Assembly (NCBI GenBank): GCA_913057235.1
Contig: CAJXNI010000006.1
Location: forward strand, 1-64,000
Reading direction: 5' to 3'
DNA: 64,000 bases
Origin: an uncultured Bacteroidota bacterium
GTDB lineage: Bacteria; Bacteroidota; Bacteroidia; Flavobacteriales; Schleiferiaceae
Part shown: positions 52,824 through 63,900 of the stretch, piece after piece
How the letters are laid out: each line of letters opens with the position of its first letter
Numbering within the stretch: position 1 is the first letter of the stretch
Program-made: the position numbers and the translations under genes
The notes under the pieces: model-generated
The model's database searches: none
The model's input: only the letters and a program-made list of their open reading frames with translations
Told to the model about the DNA's origin: nothing

Positions 52824-53043
52824 TATGGGGCGCCATTATAGCGTAGATTTCAGTGATTACGCCTAAAATAATAATGAGCGGTGCCCAGGTGATTCTGCGG
52901 GCCGAAAAAATTTCGGGGTTAAAAACTTCAGGATTATCACTTCCTCCTCCCTGCATAAGAAGGTAGCCAATTACCATCAGAACAATACCAGCTGCCATAA
53001 GCAAATAGTTTTTCTTTCCGAACACAAATGTTTGTTGTTTCAT
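52810..53043 (-). CDS. DUF3098 small membrane protein
   Basis: 77 aa with two membrane segments (about 12-30 and 55-72) and the loop GGGSDNPEVFNPEIFSARRI, characteristic of DUF3098. Function unknown; always met between ftsX and uppP in this phylum, so a role in envelope growth or division is plausible. Two bases after ftsX and overlapping uppP. Confidence 0.88.
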   Translation of the reverse strand: MKQQTFVFGKKNYLLMAAGIVLMVIGYLLMQGGGSDNPEVFNPEIFSARRITWAPLIIILGVITEIYAIMAPHNEQS

Positions 53044-53045
53044 AT

Positions 53046-53924
53046 CTAAAAATACAGTTGATCTGTTTTTAATTTCAGGTATTTCTTAAGCGCAAAAAAA
53101 GTACAACTCATGGAAATGAGTATACCAGCGGCAAAAATAGAAAGCCCTAAGATTACAAAGTTTAAAATGCTTTGCAGTGAGGCAAAGCCGGGAAGGCTTT
53201 TTTCTAAGTAGTAAAAAAGTAAGGCTAAAAGTGAGCAGGCAATAATAGCACCGTAGACACCATGGCGGAAGCTTCGGTAAATAAAGGGCTTTCGAATAAA
53301 GCCCTTGGTGGCGCCTACCAGTTGCATGGTTTTAATGAGAAACCTGCGTGAATAAATGGCCAAGCGTATGGAGCTATTTATTAAGGCAATAGCTACTAAT
53401 GCGAGTAGTATGCTGCCGGCAATCAAAAAAATACTGATGTTTTTAATATTCTCATTCATCTTTTGAATGAGCGGTTTATCGTACACTACCTCCTTCACAA
53501 AGGGCTTGGCTGCGTATTCTTGCTCTAGTTTTTGAATTTGTGCTTCGGTTACAAAATCGGCTTTAAGCCTAACTTCTATGGTATTGTTGAGCGGATTGTA
53601 GCCTAAAAAGTCTACAAACTCTTCATTCAATTCTTTTTTGAGCTCTTCAGCAGCTTCTTCTTTTGAGATAAACTCGGTGCTTTTGACGTATTGAGCTAGC
53701 TGTAAACTTTTTTGAAATTGCCTCACTGCCACAGGAGAGGCTTCATTTTCAAGCAGCACGGTAATGGCAAAGTTCTCCTTTACAAAACGCGCAATTTGAG
53801 AAGCATTTAAGACTAAAGCACCAAAAGTGCCCAATAAAAAAAGCACCAGTGAAATACTGATGATTACGGATAAATAGGAAGAGCGCAGGCGTTTTTGTGT
53901 AAACCTTTGTTCCGCTACTGACAT
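53046..53924 (-). CDS. ftsX: Cell-division permease FtsX
   Basis: 292 aa, four membrane segments: one near residue 25, then a periplasmic part to about 170, then three. Typical stretches are SLVLFLLGTFGALVLNA and, late, the FtsX-core helix after VGATKGFIRKPFIYRS. With FtsE it controls peptidoglycan hydrolases at the division site. FtsE is not in the window. First gene of ftsX-DUF3098-uppP-truB. A CTAAATTA word about 25 bases upstream (TAATTTAG on this strand) is a one-mismatch promoter candidate. Confidence 0.9.
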   Translation of the reverse strand: MSVAEQRFTQKRLRSSYLSVIISISLVLFLLGTFGALVLNASQIARFVKENFAITVLLENEASPVAVRQFQKSLQLAQYVKSTEFISKEEAAEELKKELNEEFVDFLGYNPLNNTIEVRLKADFVTEAQIQKLEQEYAAKPFVKEVVYDKPLIQKMNENIKNISIFLIAGSILLALVAIALINSSIRLAIYSRRFLIKTMQLVGATKGFIRKPFIYRSFRHGVYGAIIACSLLALLFYYLEKSLPGFASLQSILNFVILGLSIFAAGILISMSCTFFALKKYLKLKTDQLYF

Positions 53925-54288
53925 AGGGTTGAATCACTTAAGGGGGCTAAATTAGAAAATATAAGCCCCCCATGCACTTAAGGGTGCGTTAAATAGCCTA
54001 ATAAGGCCACTCAGGTTTTTTGCCAATCATCTATCAAATCTCTGCAACTAACGAAAAAGTGTAACCCTCTCTTTTCTCAGGCTAGGTTTAAATTTACTTC
54101 CTTAGAAGATTAATGCTTCGCAATAATTGAAGGCTTCCGGGTAATCCTATGAAAAAATATCAATTTTACGTGATGCAAAGCTCAACAGCCATTGATTTTG
54201 CCATTTAAAAGATACTGCTAGTGAAGGATTCAGGCAATTAAAAATTACACTCACCTAATTCTATCTCAAGCACTTTGCAAATTAATCT

Positions 54289-54296
54289 TATATTTG
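54289..54296 (+). promoter_or_regulatory. -7 promoter element of the rimP-nusA-infB operon
   Basis: TATATTTG matches TAnnTTTG; the transcript should start about 54302, giving a leader of about 40 bases. Confidence 0.6.
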
Positions 54297-54310
54297 CAGC
54301 CTCAATAATA

Positions 54311-54325
54311 GGGGCCTTGTGCCCC
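54311..54325 (+). promoter_or_regulatory. Leader hairpin in front of rimP
   Basis: GGGGC pairs with GCCCC around a CTTGT loop and is followed by TCTTTT. It lies between the promoter and the ATG at 54343 and looks like a short attenuator or a 5' stabilising hairpin. Confidence 0.45.
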
Positions 54326-54342
54326 TCTTTTATTGGATATGC

Positions 54343-54810
54343 ATGATTAAAGAGCAGGAGCTAATCGCTCTTATTAAGGAAGAAATAGCCCAGAGGCAGT
54401 GTTTTATGGTCCACTTCTCGGTGGGTGTTGATCACAACATACGTTTGGTCATAGATAAAATAGAAGGGATAAAACTCAAAGAATTAACCGAGATAAGTAG
54501 AGCCCTGGAAGGAAAGCTTATTGAAGATGATGTAGATTTTGACCTTACCGTAACCTCACCGGGCGTGGGAGAACCATTGCAAGTAAAAGACCAATATGTA
54601 CAGAATGTAGGTCGTAAACTAAAAGTGGTTACCCAGAATGAAGAAGAATTTGAAGGGCGACTCGTAAATTTTGAAAATGACGTACTTACCCTCGAGTGGA
54701 AAACCAGGGAGCCAAAGCCGGTAGGTAAAGGCAAGCGAACTGTAACCAAACAACAAACCATAGATTTAGCAAACATTACCCAGGCACGGGTTCAAGTAGA
54801 ATTCAAGTAA
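54343..54810 (+). CDS. rimP: Ribosome maturation factor RimP
   Basis: 155 aa from ATG 54343; a TTG at 54319 lies in the leader hairpin. Needed for maturation of the 30S subunit. Two-domain pattern: LTEISRALEGKLIEDDVDFDLTVTSPG shown in part as DLTVTSPGVGEPL, VGRKLKVVT and FEGRLVNFENDVLTLEW. Head of the conserved rimP-nusA-infB operon, 14 bases before nusA. Confidence 0.93.
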   Translation: MIKEQELIALIKEEIAQRQCFMVHFSVGVDHNIRLVIDKIEGIKLKELTEISRALEGKLIEDDVDFDLTVTSPGVGEPLQVKDQYVQNVGRKLKVVTQNEEEFEGRLVNFENDVLTLEWKTREPKPVGKGKRTVTKQQTIDLANITQARVQVEFK

Positions 54811-54824
54811 CATCAGCTTTACAA

Positions 54825-56060
54825 ATGGAAAATCAGGCTATAATTGAAAGCTTCTCTGATTTTAAGGAAGAAAAAAATATTGATAGAGTTACCCTCATGG
54901 CCATCATTGAAGAGGCCTTGCGGAGCCAGCTGGTAAAAAAGTTTGGCAGTGATGATAATTACGACATCATTGTAAATCCCGATAAAGGCGATCTTGAGAT
55001 TTGGCGCAACCGAATTATTGTAGCAGACGGAGAGGCCGAAGACGATAATTTAGAAATAGAGCTTTCAGAAGCATTAAAAATTGAGCCTGATTTTGAAGTG
55101 GGGGAAGAGGTTTCTGAAGAGTTAAAACTTATAGACCAAGGCCGGAGATTTGTGCTGGCTTTTAAGCAAAACCTCATGCAAAAGGTTCAGGAGCATGATA
55201 ATGGCGTTATCTATAAAAAATATAAAGATCTTGAAGGGGAGATTTTGACCGGAGAGGTGCATCACGTGCGTCCGCGGGCCGTTATTATTTATGACGATGA
55301 GCAGAACGAATTAATTCTGCCCAAAGACCAGCAAATTCCCAGAGATTATTTTAGAAAAGGAGACACCATTAGAGCAGTGGTACGCAGCGTAGATTTGCGC
55401 GGGACTAAACCGGTAATTACGCTTTCGCGAACAGATCCACGCTTTTTAGAAAAGCTATTTGAGCAAGAAATTCCAGAAGTTTTTGACGGATTAATCATTG
55501 TTAAAAATGTAGTGCGTGAACCCGGTGAAAAAGCCAAGGTGGCAGTAGAGTCTTATGACGATCGGATTGATCCGGTAGGAGCCTGTGTGGGAATGAAAGG
55601 AAGTCGCATACACGGCATTGTACGAGAGTTGGGTAATGAAAACATTGATGTGATCAATTACACTACTAATGAAAACCTCTACATCACCAGAGCACTAAGC
55701 CCTGCTAAAATTACCAGCATAAACATAGACCACGATAATGGCCGGGCCGAGGTTTTTCTTAAACCCGAGGAGGTTTCTAAGGCCATTGGTAAAAGAGGTT
55801 TAAACATTAAATTAGCAGGGCGCCTAACCGGCTATGAGATTGATGTATACCGAGATATAGACGAAGAAGAAGACGTAGAGCTTACCGAGTTTACCGATGA
55901 AATTGAAGACTGGGTAATTAAGGCGTTAAAAGATATTGGGTGTGACACGGCCCGCAGTGTACTGGAATTAAGTGTTGATGATTTAGTTTCGCGCACAGAC
56001 TTGGAAGAAGAAACCATTTTGAATGTGCGTGAAATTCTTAGAGCAGAATTTGAAGAATAA
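54825..56060 (+). CDS. nusA: Transcription termination/antitermination factor NusA
   Basis: 411 aa. N-terminal RNA polymerase-binding domain (1 to about 125), S1 domain (about 132-200: EILTGEVHHVRPRAVII), KH1 and KH2 (about 230-370, with VGACVGMKGSRIHGIVRELG and AIGKRGLNIKLAGRL) and a short C-terminal helical part. It modulates pausing, termination and antitermination. Acidic stretches near 60-85 and 345-360. Followed after 10 bases by infB. Confidence 0.96.
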   Translation: MENQAIIESFSDFKEEKNIDRVTLMAIIEEALRSQLVKKFGSDDNYDIIVNPDKGDLEIWRNRIIVADGEAEDDNLEIELSEALKIEPDFEVGEEVSEELKLIDQGRRFVLAFKQNLMQKVQEHDNGVIYKKYKDLEGEILTGEVHHVRPRAVIIYDDEQNELILPKDQQIPRDYFRKGDTIRAVVRSVDLRGTKPVITLSRTDPRFLEKLFEQEIPEVFDGLIIVKNVVREPGEKAKVAVESYDDRIDPVGACVGMKGSRIHGIVRELGNENIDVINYTTNENLYITRALSPAKITSINIDHDNGRAEVFLKPEEVSKAIGKRGLNIKLAGRLTGYEIDVYRDIDEEEDVELTEFTDEIEDWVIKALKDIGCDTARSVLELSVDDLVSRTDLEEETILNVREILRAEFEE

Positions 56061-56070
56061 AAAATAGTTT

Positions 56071-58977
56071 ATGGCCGAAAAGTCGTTAAGACTAAGTCAA
56101 TTAGCTAAAGAATGTAATACCGGTGTAAGCACCGTAATGGAATACCTCGGTGAACTTGGGTTAGAGGAAAAACTACGTCCTACTACCAAAATATCTGGTG
56201 AGTACATTCAAAAAGTGCTTGAAAAATTTGCACCTGATAAAGCTAAGAAAGAGGCCTCAGAAGAGGTGAGCCGACAAAAGAGGGAGGAAAAAGAAAAACT
56301 CCGTCAAGAGCAGCAATCTGCTGAAGAGGCCACTGAAGCCAAGTCTAAGCCCGAAGACGAGGAGGTAATAAAAGCCTCTAAATCTTTAAGCGGACCTAAA
56401 ATGGTGGGCAAGATAGACTTAGATAAGCCTAGAAGCAGTAAGAAAGAAGATGCAGAGCCTGAAGTTTCTGAACCTGCAGAAGAGGCAAAACCTGCCGCTG
56501 AAAAAGCACAGGCTAAAGCTGAAAAAGAAGAAGAAGCAAAAAAAGAGTCCGTAAAAGAACCGGAAGCCACTCCTGCGAAGGAAGCCGCTGAAGAGGTTCA
56601 AAAAGAAGAGCAATCATCGGCCCAAGAGCCTAAGAAAGAAGAGACTGTAAAAGCTGAAGGTGAGAAAAAAGACCCTTCTTTGAAAGCTCCTGAGGAGACC
56701 GTAGCTGAAAAAGAAGAACCAGCGACTGAAAAGGCCGCTGCTGAAAAACCGGAACCTAGTAAGTCTGAGTCAAAGGAAGCGGAACCTAAAGATGCCGATG
56801 GAGACACCAAAGAATTGGAGGCAGAAGGCGATAGCGAATCAGGTACTATTGATACCAAGTATCAGAAACTTTCTGGTCCTAAATTCACGGGCCAAAAGGT
56901 AGATCTCTCTAAATTCAACCGCCCCAAGAAAAAGAAAAAAGTTGCTAGCAGTAGCGATAACAAAGACGATTTAAAAAGTAAGCGCAAGCGTAAACGCATT
57001 TCTTCCAATAAGGGAGATGAAAACCAAAATAAACGCAAAGGCCGTGGCCGTAAAAATGAACCTAAAAGAGAGCTTACTGAAGAAGAAGTACAGAAGCAAA
57101 TCAAGGAGACGCTTGAAAAACTCACTGGCGGTGGTGGTAAAAAGCGCTCAGCCAAAATAAGGAGAGAAAAGCGCCAAGAGCGCAAAGAGCAGGAGCTAAA
57201 AGACGAGCAATTACAGGAGCAGGAAAGCAAAATCATTAAGGTTACAGAGTTTGTAACGGTAAGTGAGCTGGCCAACATGATGGGCGTTCAGGTGAATGAT
57301 GTTATTTCATCCTGCATGTCGTTGGGAATGATGGTAACTATGAATCAGCGCTTAGACGGTGAAACCTTGCAAATAGTAGCCGAAGAATTTGGCTACGAGG
57401 TAGAGTTTGTCAGTGCCGATGTGACCGAGGCTATTGAAATTGAAGAAGACGCAGAAGATGATCTAAAAGGTCGTGCGCCTATTGTTACCGTAATGGGTCA
57501 CGTAGACCATGGTAAAACCTCACTACTGGACTACATCCGCAAAGCCAATGTAATTGCCGGTGAGTCAGGTGGAATTACTCAGCACATTGGCGCCTATTCC
57601 GTGCAAGTGGAAAACGGTGAAACCATTACCTTTTTAGATACACCGGGTCACGAAGCCTTTACCGCCATGAGGGCCCGCGGTGCCCAGGTTACGGATGTAG
57701 CCATTATTGTGGTGGCGGCAGATGACGGTATTATGCCCCAGACTAAGGAGGCCATCAGTCATGCCCAGGCAGCCGGTGTACCCATTGTTTTTGCCATTAA
57801 TAAAGTTGACAAACCCACTGCCAATCCAGAAAAGATTAAGGAGGCTCTAGCGGCCGAAAACCTTTTGGTGGAAGAATGGGGCGGTAAAATTCAAAGTCAT
57901 GATATTTCTGCTAAAACAGGACTTGGCGTTGACGATCTTCTTGAAAAAGTATTGCTTGAAGCAGAAATTCTGGAGTTAAAAGCCAACCCCGAGCGCCTGG
58001 CAAGTGGTACTGTGGTGGAAGCCGCCTTAGATAAAGGGCGGGGCTACGTAAGCACTATTTTGGTGCAAAATGGAACCTTAAGAGTGGGTGATTACGTGCT
58101 GGCCGGCCAATACAGTGGTAAGGTGCGTGCCATGCTAGATGAGCGGGGTCATACCATCCATGAGGCAGGGCCATCAAGGCCGGTAACCATTCTTGGTCTA
58201 GACGGAGCCCCTCAGGCAGGTGATCGTTTTGTAATCATGGAAGATGAGCGGGAGGCTAAAAACATTGCAGCCAAACGTACCCAATTGCAGCGTGAACAAA
58301 GTGCTCGTAGCCAGAAGAACCTTACCCTTGAAGAGATAGGCAGACGTCTTGCTGTGGGTGACTTCCAAGAGTTAAATATCATTGTTAAAGGTGACGTAGA
58401 CGGGTCAATAGAGGCCTTAGCCGATTCACTACAGAAATTAAGCACCGATGAGATTCAGGTGAATATTATCCACAAGGCAGTGGGCCAAATCAGTGAAAGC
58501 GACATTTTACTAGCGGCAGCTTCAGACGCCATTATAGTAGGCTTCCAGGTGAGACCTTCCGCTAACTCCCGTAAATTGGCTGAAAAAGAGCAAGTAGACA
58601 TAAGGCTCTATTCTATTATTTACGATGCCATTAATGAGATCCGTGATGCTATGGAAGGCATGCTTTCACCAGATGTGAAGGAAGAGATTGTGTGCAACGT
58701 GGAAATCAGGGAAACCTTTAAAATTTCTAAGGTAGGCACCATTGCTGGTTGCTACGTATTGGATGGTAAAATTACCAGAAACACCAAGGTGCGCATCATT
58801 AGAGATGGTGTGGTGGTCTACACGGGAGAACTGGCTTCACTTAAGCGTTTTAAAGATGATGTTAAAGAGGTTAGCAAAGGCTATGAATGTGGTCTTAATA
58901 TCAAAAACTTTAATGACATTAAAGTAGGTGACATTATTGAAGGCTATGAAGAGGTAGAAGTGAAAAAAACCCTCTAG
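56071..58977 (+). CDS. infB: Translation initiation factor IF-2
   Basis: 968 aa. Places initiator tRNA on the ribosome. N-terminal IF2_N helix bundle (1-50), a long low-complexity linker rich in Glu, Lys and Ala (about 60-270), a basic part (about 275-390), second IF2_N-like segment ([19 protein letters not shown] region), then the GTPase domain from about residue 470: GHVDHGKT (G1), DTPGH (G3), NKVDKP (G4), and domains II, III (DVDGSIEAL) and IV. Complete; ends at a terminator. Confidence 0.97.
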   Translation: MAEKSLRLSQLAKECNTGVSTVMEYLGELGLEEKLRPTTKISGEYIQKVLEKFAPDKAKKEASEEVSRQKREEKEKLRQEQQSAEEATEAKSKPEDEEVIKASKSLSGPKMVGKIDLDKPRSSKKEDAEPEVSEPAEEAKPAAEKAQAKAEKEEEAKKESVKEPEATPAKEAAEEVQKEEQSSAQEPKKEETVKAEGEKKDPSLKAPEETVAEKEEPATEKAAAEKPEPSKSESKEAEPKDADGDTKELEAEGDSESGTIDTKYQKLSGPKFTGQKVDLSKFNRPKKKKKVASSSDNKDDLKSKRKRKRISSNKGDENQNKRKGRGRKNEPKRELTEEEVQKQIKETLEKLTGGGGKKRSAKIRREKRQERKEQELKDEQLQEQESKIIKVTEFVTVSELANMMGVQVNDVISSCMSLGMMVTMNQRLDGETLQIVAEEFGYEVEFVSADVTEAIEIEEDAEDDLKGRAPIVTVMGHVDHGKTSLLDYIRKANVIAGESGGITQHIGAYSVQVENGETITFLDTPGHEAFTAMRARGAQVTDVAIIVVAADDGIMPQTKEAISHAQAAGVPIVFAINKVDKPTANPEKIKEALAAENLLVEEWGGKIQSHDISAKTGLGVDDLLEKVLLEAEILELKANPERLASGTVVEAALDKGRGYVSTILVQNGTLRVGDYVLAGQYSGKVRAMLDERGHTIHEAGPSRPVTILGLDGAPQAGDRFVIMEDEREAKNIAAKRTQLQREQSARSQKNLTLEEIGRRLAVGDFQELNIIVKGDVDGSIEALADSLQKLSTDEIQVNIIHKAVGQISESDILLAAASDAIIVGFQVRPSANSRKLAEKEQVDIRLYSIIYDAINEIRDAMEGMLSPDVKEEIVCNVEIRETFKISKVGTIAGCYVLDGKITRNTKVRIIRDGVVVYTGELASLKRFKDDVKEVSKGYECGLNIKNFNDIKVGDIIEGYEEVEVKKTL

Positions 58978-59011
58978 CCGCTTCTGTTTAAGCGGTGGTA
59001 CTATAAAATGC

Positions 59012-59047
59012 AAAACCCTGGCTTCCGCAAAGAAGTCAGGGTTTTTT
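59012..59047 (+). terminator. Terminator of rimP-nusA-infB
   Basis: AAAACCCTGGCTTC pairs with GAAGTCAGGGTTTT (one wobble), loop of six, then T-run. It can also serve the convergent SPOR gene. Confidence 0.9.
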
Positions 59048-59088
59048 GATTAAGGGTGTAAAGTTTGCGTAAATCTGCCAATCACGTT

Positions 59089-59505
59089 TTATTCCACCTC
59101 GTGTACTTCAATATCAAGGTCTAAGTCAGGCCATTTTATAGTGGTCTTTAAAACAAAACTTCCACTGAAGTGCTCCAAAATATTTTTTCTGAATTTCTCG
59201 GCCTCAAGGCGAGTTCTAAAGTCACCCACTTGTATGCGGTATTCAGGGCTTTCATACACGGTGTAGGTGGCCACTCTGGGGTATAGTTTCAGGAAATTTG
59301 AGCGCTCCCTCATGCACTCATTCTTTCTACCATTATAGATCTGCACCCGGTAGCCTTCTAAATGGTTTTGAGTTGTTTGCTGCTTTTGATAATCCTGTTG
59401 CAACTGTTCTATTGCGCTTGGAATTTCAAGATTGAGATTCCCTTTGTTTTGACCCACCATTAAAAAGGAGCAGTAGCCAAAAAAAACCGCGAATAATAGT
59501 CTCAT
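59089..59505 (-). CDS. SPOR-domain protein
   Basis: 138 aa. Signal peptide about 1-18 (ends MVGQ). Residues about 48-120 form a SPOR domain: GYRVQIYNGRKNE, then YRIQVGDFRTRLEAEKF, the two repeats that bind glycan strands without stem peptides. It should sit in the periplasm and bind peptidoglycan, perhaps at the septum. Single gene with its promoter just upstream, between infB and the Act operon. Confidence 0.85.
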   Translation of the reverse strand: MRLLFAVFFGYCSFLMVGQNKGNLNLEIPSAIEQLQQDYQKQQTTQNHLEGYRVQIYNGRKNECMRERSNFLKLYPRVATYTVYESPEYRIQVGDFRTRLEAEKFRKNILEHFSGSFVLKTTIKWPDLDLDIEVHEVE

Positions 59506-59524
59506 AATTTTATTTTTGCTGGGG

Positions 59525-59532
59525 CAAAAGTA
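59525..59532 (-). promoter_or_regulatory. -7 promoter element of the SPOR gene
   Basis: Minus strand TACTTTTG, about 20 bases before the ATG at 59505. Confidence 0.55.
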
Positions 59533-59618
59533 CGCTTTTGTAAAAGAGCCTATTTATTTAGAAGCAGTATAAATTGATTTGGAGCAGGAGGGTGGCTGGT
59601 AAGAATATGTTTTAACCT

Positions 59619-59626
59619 TAAATTTG
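59619..59626 (+). promoter_or_regulatory. -7 promoter element of the alternative complex III operon
   Basis: TAAATTTG matches TAnnTTTG; leader of about 33 bases to the ATG at 59665. Confidence 0.55.
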
Positions 59627-59664
59627 CCGCCCAAAGACAGAATACCCACATATTCGGTTCATCA

Positions 59665-60915
59665 ATGAAGAAAAATGTAATTCAGAGAGGGTTAGTAAAG
59701 AGCATTATGCTAATCATGGCTATAGCCTTTTCTATTTCCGCAATGGCGCAAGAAATAGAAGGTGATGCGGCCAATGGAAAGACACTGTACAATACCAATT
59801 GCGCTTCTTGTCATAAGCTTGATAAGAAGATGATTGGTCCAGCGCTAGGCAATGTAACAGAACGCAGAAGCGCTGAGTGGCTGGTGAAATGGATTATCAA
59901 CAATCAAGAATTGCGGGAGTCTGGTGACGAAGACGCTCTAGCTATATTTGAGGAGTACAATGGCTCGGTGATGCCGGCTTTTCCGGGCTTGTCTGAGCAA
60001 GATGTGATGGATATTTTGGCCTACACCATTGAAGGTAGTAAGCCAAAAGAAGCAGAGGGCGACAAAACAGCAGGTGCTCCTGTAGCGGTGGCGGAAGACG
60101 AGGGTGACAACACGATGCTTCTGATAATTCTGGCGGGTATTTTGCTCTTCTTGGTGATTCTATTGGCCCGGGTTAAAAACACGCTCAAGCAAATTAAGGG
60201 GGAGCCCACCTCTACCCTTACAGAGGATGCTAATATCCTTACCCGCACGGCACTTAAAAACCCAAAAATTTTAACTGTTCTTACTATTGTTATTGCTGTG
60301 GTTTTCTTGCAGCAATTGTACGCTGGATTAATGTCGGTGAACGTAGACCAGGGATATCAGCCTGAACAACCCATCAAATTCTCACATAAGCTTCACGCTG
60401 GTGAAAATCAAATAAATTGCAGCTATTGTCACTACGGAGCGCGTAAGAGTAAGCACTCTAATATTCCTTCGGCAGGAGTTTGTATGAATTGCCACATGCA
60501 AATTCAAGAAGGCCCTAAATACGGTACCGAAGAAATAGCTAAAATTTACGAAGCTGTAGGTTGGGATCCTGAGGCTTACGCTTACATTGAAGATTATGAA
60601 GAAAAACCAGTGAAATGGGTGCGTATTCATAAGTTGCCTGATTTGGCCTATTTTAATCACGCACAGCACGTTACAGCGGGAGGCTTACAGTGCCAAACTT
60701 GCCACGGGCCTATTCAGGAAATGGAAGAAGTTTATCAATATTCTTCTCTAACTATGGGTTGGTGTATTAATTGCCACCGCGAAACAGAGGTGCAGGTAGA
60801 GTCTAATGCCTACTACAAAGAAATGCACGAGAAGCTTAAAGAAAAGTATGGTGAAGACGCAGAAATTACCGTGGAAATGATAGGTGGTTTAGAGTGCGGA
60901 AAATGTCACTATTAA
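59665..60915 (+). CDS. actA: Alternative complex III subunit ActA fused to a mono-haem cytochrome c (ActE-like)
   Basis: 416 aa with six CxxCH haem sites: C46-H50 in an N-terminal mono-haem cytochrome c domain (about 32-125), then C252-H256, C273-H277, C343-H347, C367-H371 and C411-H415 in the ActA penta-haem part. A signal peptide ends at MAQ (about 29) and two membrane segments lie at about 151-169 and 203-222, so both haem parts face the periplasm. It passes electrons from the quinol-oxidising complex to cytochrome oxidase. Methionine in VMPAFPGLS is the likely sixth ligand of the first haem. 25 bases before actB. Confidence 0.93.
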   Translation: MKKNVIQRGLVKSIMLIMAIAFSISAMAQEIEGDAANGKTLYNTNCASCHKLDKKMIGPALGNVTERRSAEWLVKWIINNQELRESGDEDALAIFEEYNGSVMPAFPGLSEQDVMDILAYTIEGSKPKEAEGDKTAGAPVAVAEDEGDNTMLLIILAGILLFLVILLARVKNTLKQIKGEPTSTLTEDANILTRTALKNPKILTVLTIVIAVVFLQQLYAGLMSVNVDQGYQPEQPIKFSHKLHAGENQINCSYCHYGARKSKHSNIPSAGVCMNCHMQIQEGPKYGTEEIAKIYEAVGWDPEAYAYIEDYEEKPVKWVRIHKLPDLAYFNHAQHVTAGGLQCQTCHGPIQEMEEVYQYSSLTMGWCINCHRETEVQVESNAYYKEMHEKLKEKYGEDAEITVEMIGGLECGKCHY

Positions 60916-60940
60916 TAGTTTAAATCTCTATAGGAATATA

Positions 60941-63900
60941 ATGGCTGAAAATAAAAAATATTGGAGAGGCATTGCAGAACTTGAGAATCCTGAACTTACC
61001 GAAAAGTTAGGAGCTAATGAGTTCGCAGATGATTTGCCCACCAGTGAATTCCTCGGTGATAAAGAAAAATTAGAAAGTTCCAGTACTACACGTAGAGACT
61101 TCCTTAAGTATATGGGGTTCTCTACGGCTGCCGCCACTATAGCGGCCTGCGAGTCTCCGGTATACGAGTCCTTACCCTACGTGGTGGCTCCTGAAGAGGT
61201 GATTCCAGGTATTGCCAACTATTACGCTACTACTTATTTTGATGGGTATGATTTTTCGTCTGTGCTTATTAAAACCCGCGAAGGACGACCCATTAAAGTG
61301 GAAAACAATAAGTTGGCTAAATACAATGGAGGGGCCAATACTCGAGTACATGCATCGGTGCTAAACCTATATGATGCTACTCGTTTGCAAAAGCCTTTAG
61401 CAGCAGGGAAAGAAACCACTTGGGCTGAACTAGATGATGCGGTTATTAAAGGTATGGCTGCGGCCGATGCTGCAGGAAAACAGGTGGTGCTGCTTACTTC
61501 TACAGTAATGAGCCCTACCACCTTAAAACTAGTAAATCAGCTAGCGGAAAAATACGCCAACTTTAAGCATGTGGCGGCTGATGCCCTATCCTATTCAGAA
61601 AAATTAGACGCTATAGAGGCAGCTACAGGTAAAAGAGCTCTGCCTACTTATGATTTTACCAAAGCATCAGTAATTGTAAGTTTTGGAGCTGACTTTCTGG
61701 GGGACTGGACTGGTCAGCGCGTAAGTGGTGATTATGCTAAAAGACGCGTGCCTGGTAAAGACATGTCTCGCCACATCCAGTTTGAGTCTAACCTCTCATT
61801 AACCGGCTCCAATGCTGATAAGCGTTACAAAGTTACTCAGGCTCAAATGGGCAATGAATTAGTGGCGCTTCACAATGCCATTGCTTCAGCCAAAGGCAAA
61901 AGAACCCTACCAGCTGCTTCTTCAAAGTATGCAAAGGAAATGGACTCCATTGCTCAAGAGCTGATCAAAGCTGGTAAAAACGCTTTGGTGGTTAACGGTG
62001 CCAACAATGCTGACTACGAGCACGTGGCAATTGCGATAAACCAAATGCTGGGTAATGATGGAACCACGCTTTCATACAGTGAGCGGGCTTACTTCCGCTC
62101 CGGAAACGACCGCAAGGCAGAAGCACTGGTGGCCGATATGAAGGCTGGGAAAGTGGGAGCCTTGATGGTGCACAACCTAAATCCTGTGTATAGTTTACCT
62201 AAGAGCTGGGCTTTTGCCGATGCCCTTAAAAAAGTAGAAACCACGGTGGCCATTTCACAAAAGAATGATGAAACGGCCTCCCTGTGTAAATATGTTGCTG
62301 CTGAAAACAATCCTCTGGAAAGCTGGGGTGACTACCAGCCGGTAGATGGATATTATACATTGCAGCAGCCGGTAATTCAAAAATTATTTAATACCAGGCA
62401 GTTAGAAGAGTGCTTGATGTCCTGGACTAAGGAGTCAGGATCGTATCAATCATTTCTTAAAAATAATTGGGGAAGTTCAATTCTTGGCTCTAAATTATGG
62501 AGTGAAGCTTTGCACGATGGTGTTTTCACTTCCAATGCCCAACCTGCCGATGGTGCTGTATTGGGTGCCGCCACGAATGAGTCAGACACAACTGCCACTG
62601 CTAATTCTGGCACTACAGGATCAGTTAATTTAGATGCTTCTGCCAATCGTATTAAAAATGCCAAGGCCCCTAAATTTGAACTAAATTTCTACGCCAAAGT
62701 AGGGATGGGTGCTGGTATCCTAGCAAACAATCCTTGGTTACAAGAATTCCCAGATCCACTTACCCGAATCTCTTGGGATAACTATTTGACCATCTCCAAG
62801 GCTGATGCAGTAGAGTTGGGCTTAAACAATACCACAGAGTCTAACGGAGCCATAAATGGCATGTATGTAACCCTTACCGCTAATGGCCAAAAGCTGGAAA
62901 AAGTCCCGGCTTTAATTCAGCCTGGTCAGGCTAAAGGCACGGTAGGCTTAGCCGTAGGTTATGGACGCCAAGGTGCTGGTAAAGTGGCTGATGGCGTTGG
63001 AGTGAATGCCTTTACCATAATGAATGGAGCGCACTCGGCCCCAGTAGAGATTGAGGTAATGACAGATGCCGAAGAGCATGGCTTTGCAAGTGTGCAGTTA
63101 GCGCATACTATGATGGGTCGTAACATCGTAAAGGAAACAGACCTTCAAACCTTCCTTACCAAGCCAGCTCAATCAGAGTCTGGTGACGGATGGAATCAGA
63201 AGCCTGTTTTTGAGACCTATTCTGGCCCTATGGATGCTGATAATGCCAACCTTTGGGATGATTTTGATCATGAGACGGGCCACATGTGGAATATGTCTAT
63301 TGATTTGAATCTTTGCGATGGATGTGGAGCCTGTGTGATAGCCTGTCATTCTGAGAATAATGTACCGGTAGTAGGTAAGGAAGAAGTGCGTAAGCATCGT
63401 GATATGCACTGGTTGCGTATTGATCGCTACTACAGTTCAGAAACAACTGAAGAAACAGCTTCTGAAGAAGGTCAATCGGCTATTGATATGTATGCCGACA
63501 TGGAAGAACCTTCTGAGAACCCTGAAGTATTCTTCCAACCGGTAATGTGTCAGCATTGTAATCACGCACCCTGTGAAACAGTTTGCCCTGTTGCAGCTAC
63601 TACACACAGCCAAGAGGGGCTAAACCACATGACTTACAACCGTTGTATTGGAACGCGTTATTGCGCCAACAACTGCCCTTATAAAGTAAGAAGGTTCAAC
63701 TGGTTCCTGTACCATGACAACCCTGGTCGTTTTGGAGATAATTACAGCATGAATGATGATCTTGGTCGCATGGTGCTCAACCCTGATGTAACAGTACGTT
63801 CCAGAGGAGTTATGGAAAAATGCTCTATGTGTATTCAGCGTATCCAGTTGGGTAAATTAGAAGCTAAGAAAAATGGAGTAGCCTTAAAAGATGGTCAGGT

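Larger units (their letters stand above)
53925..54342. other. About 400-base region between ftsX and rimP
   Basis: Divergent control region. Apart from the rimP promoter and leader hairpin and the possible ftsX promoter it holds only a 19-codon frame at 54149-54208 (starting MKKYQFYV) that I do not support as a gene. No repeat or RNA gene was seen. Confidence 0.4.

Noticed and set aside
54149-54208. 19-codon frame MKKYQFYV... between ftsX and rimP
   Set aside because: Too short and without context; chance frame.
56304-57278. Ser-rich and Phe-rich frames opposite infB
   Set aside because: They are the complement of the Glu/Lys-rich linker of IF-2.
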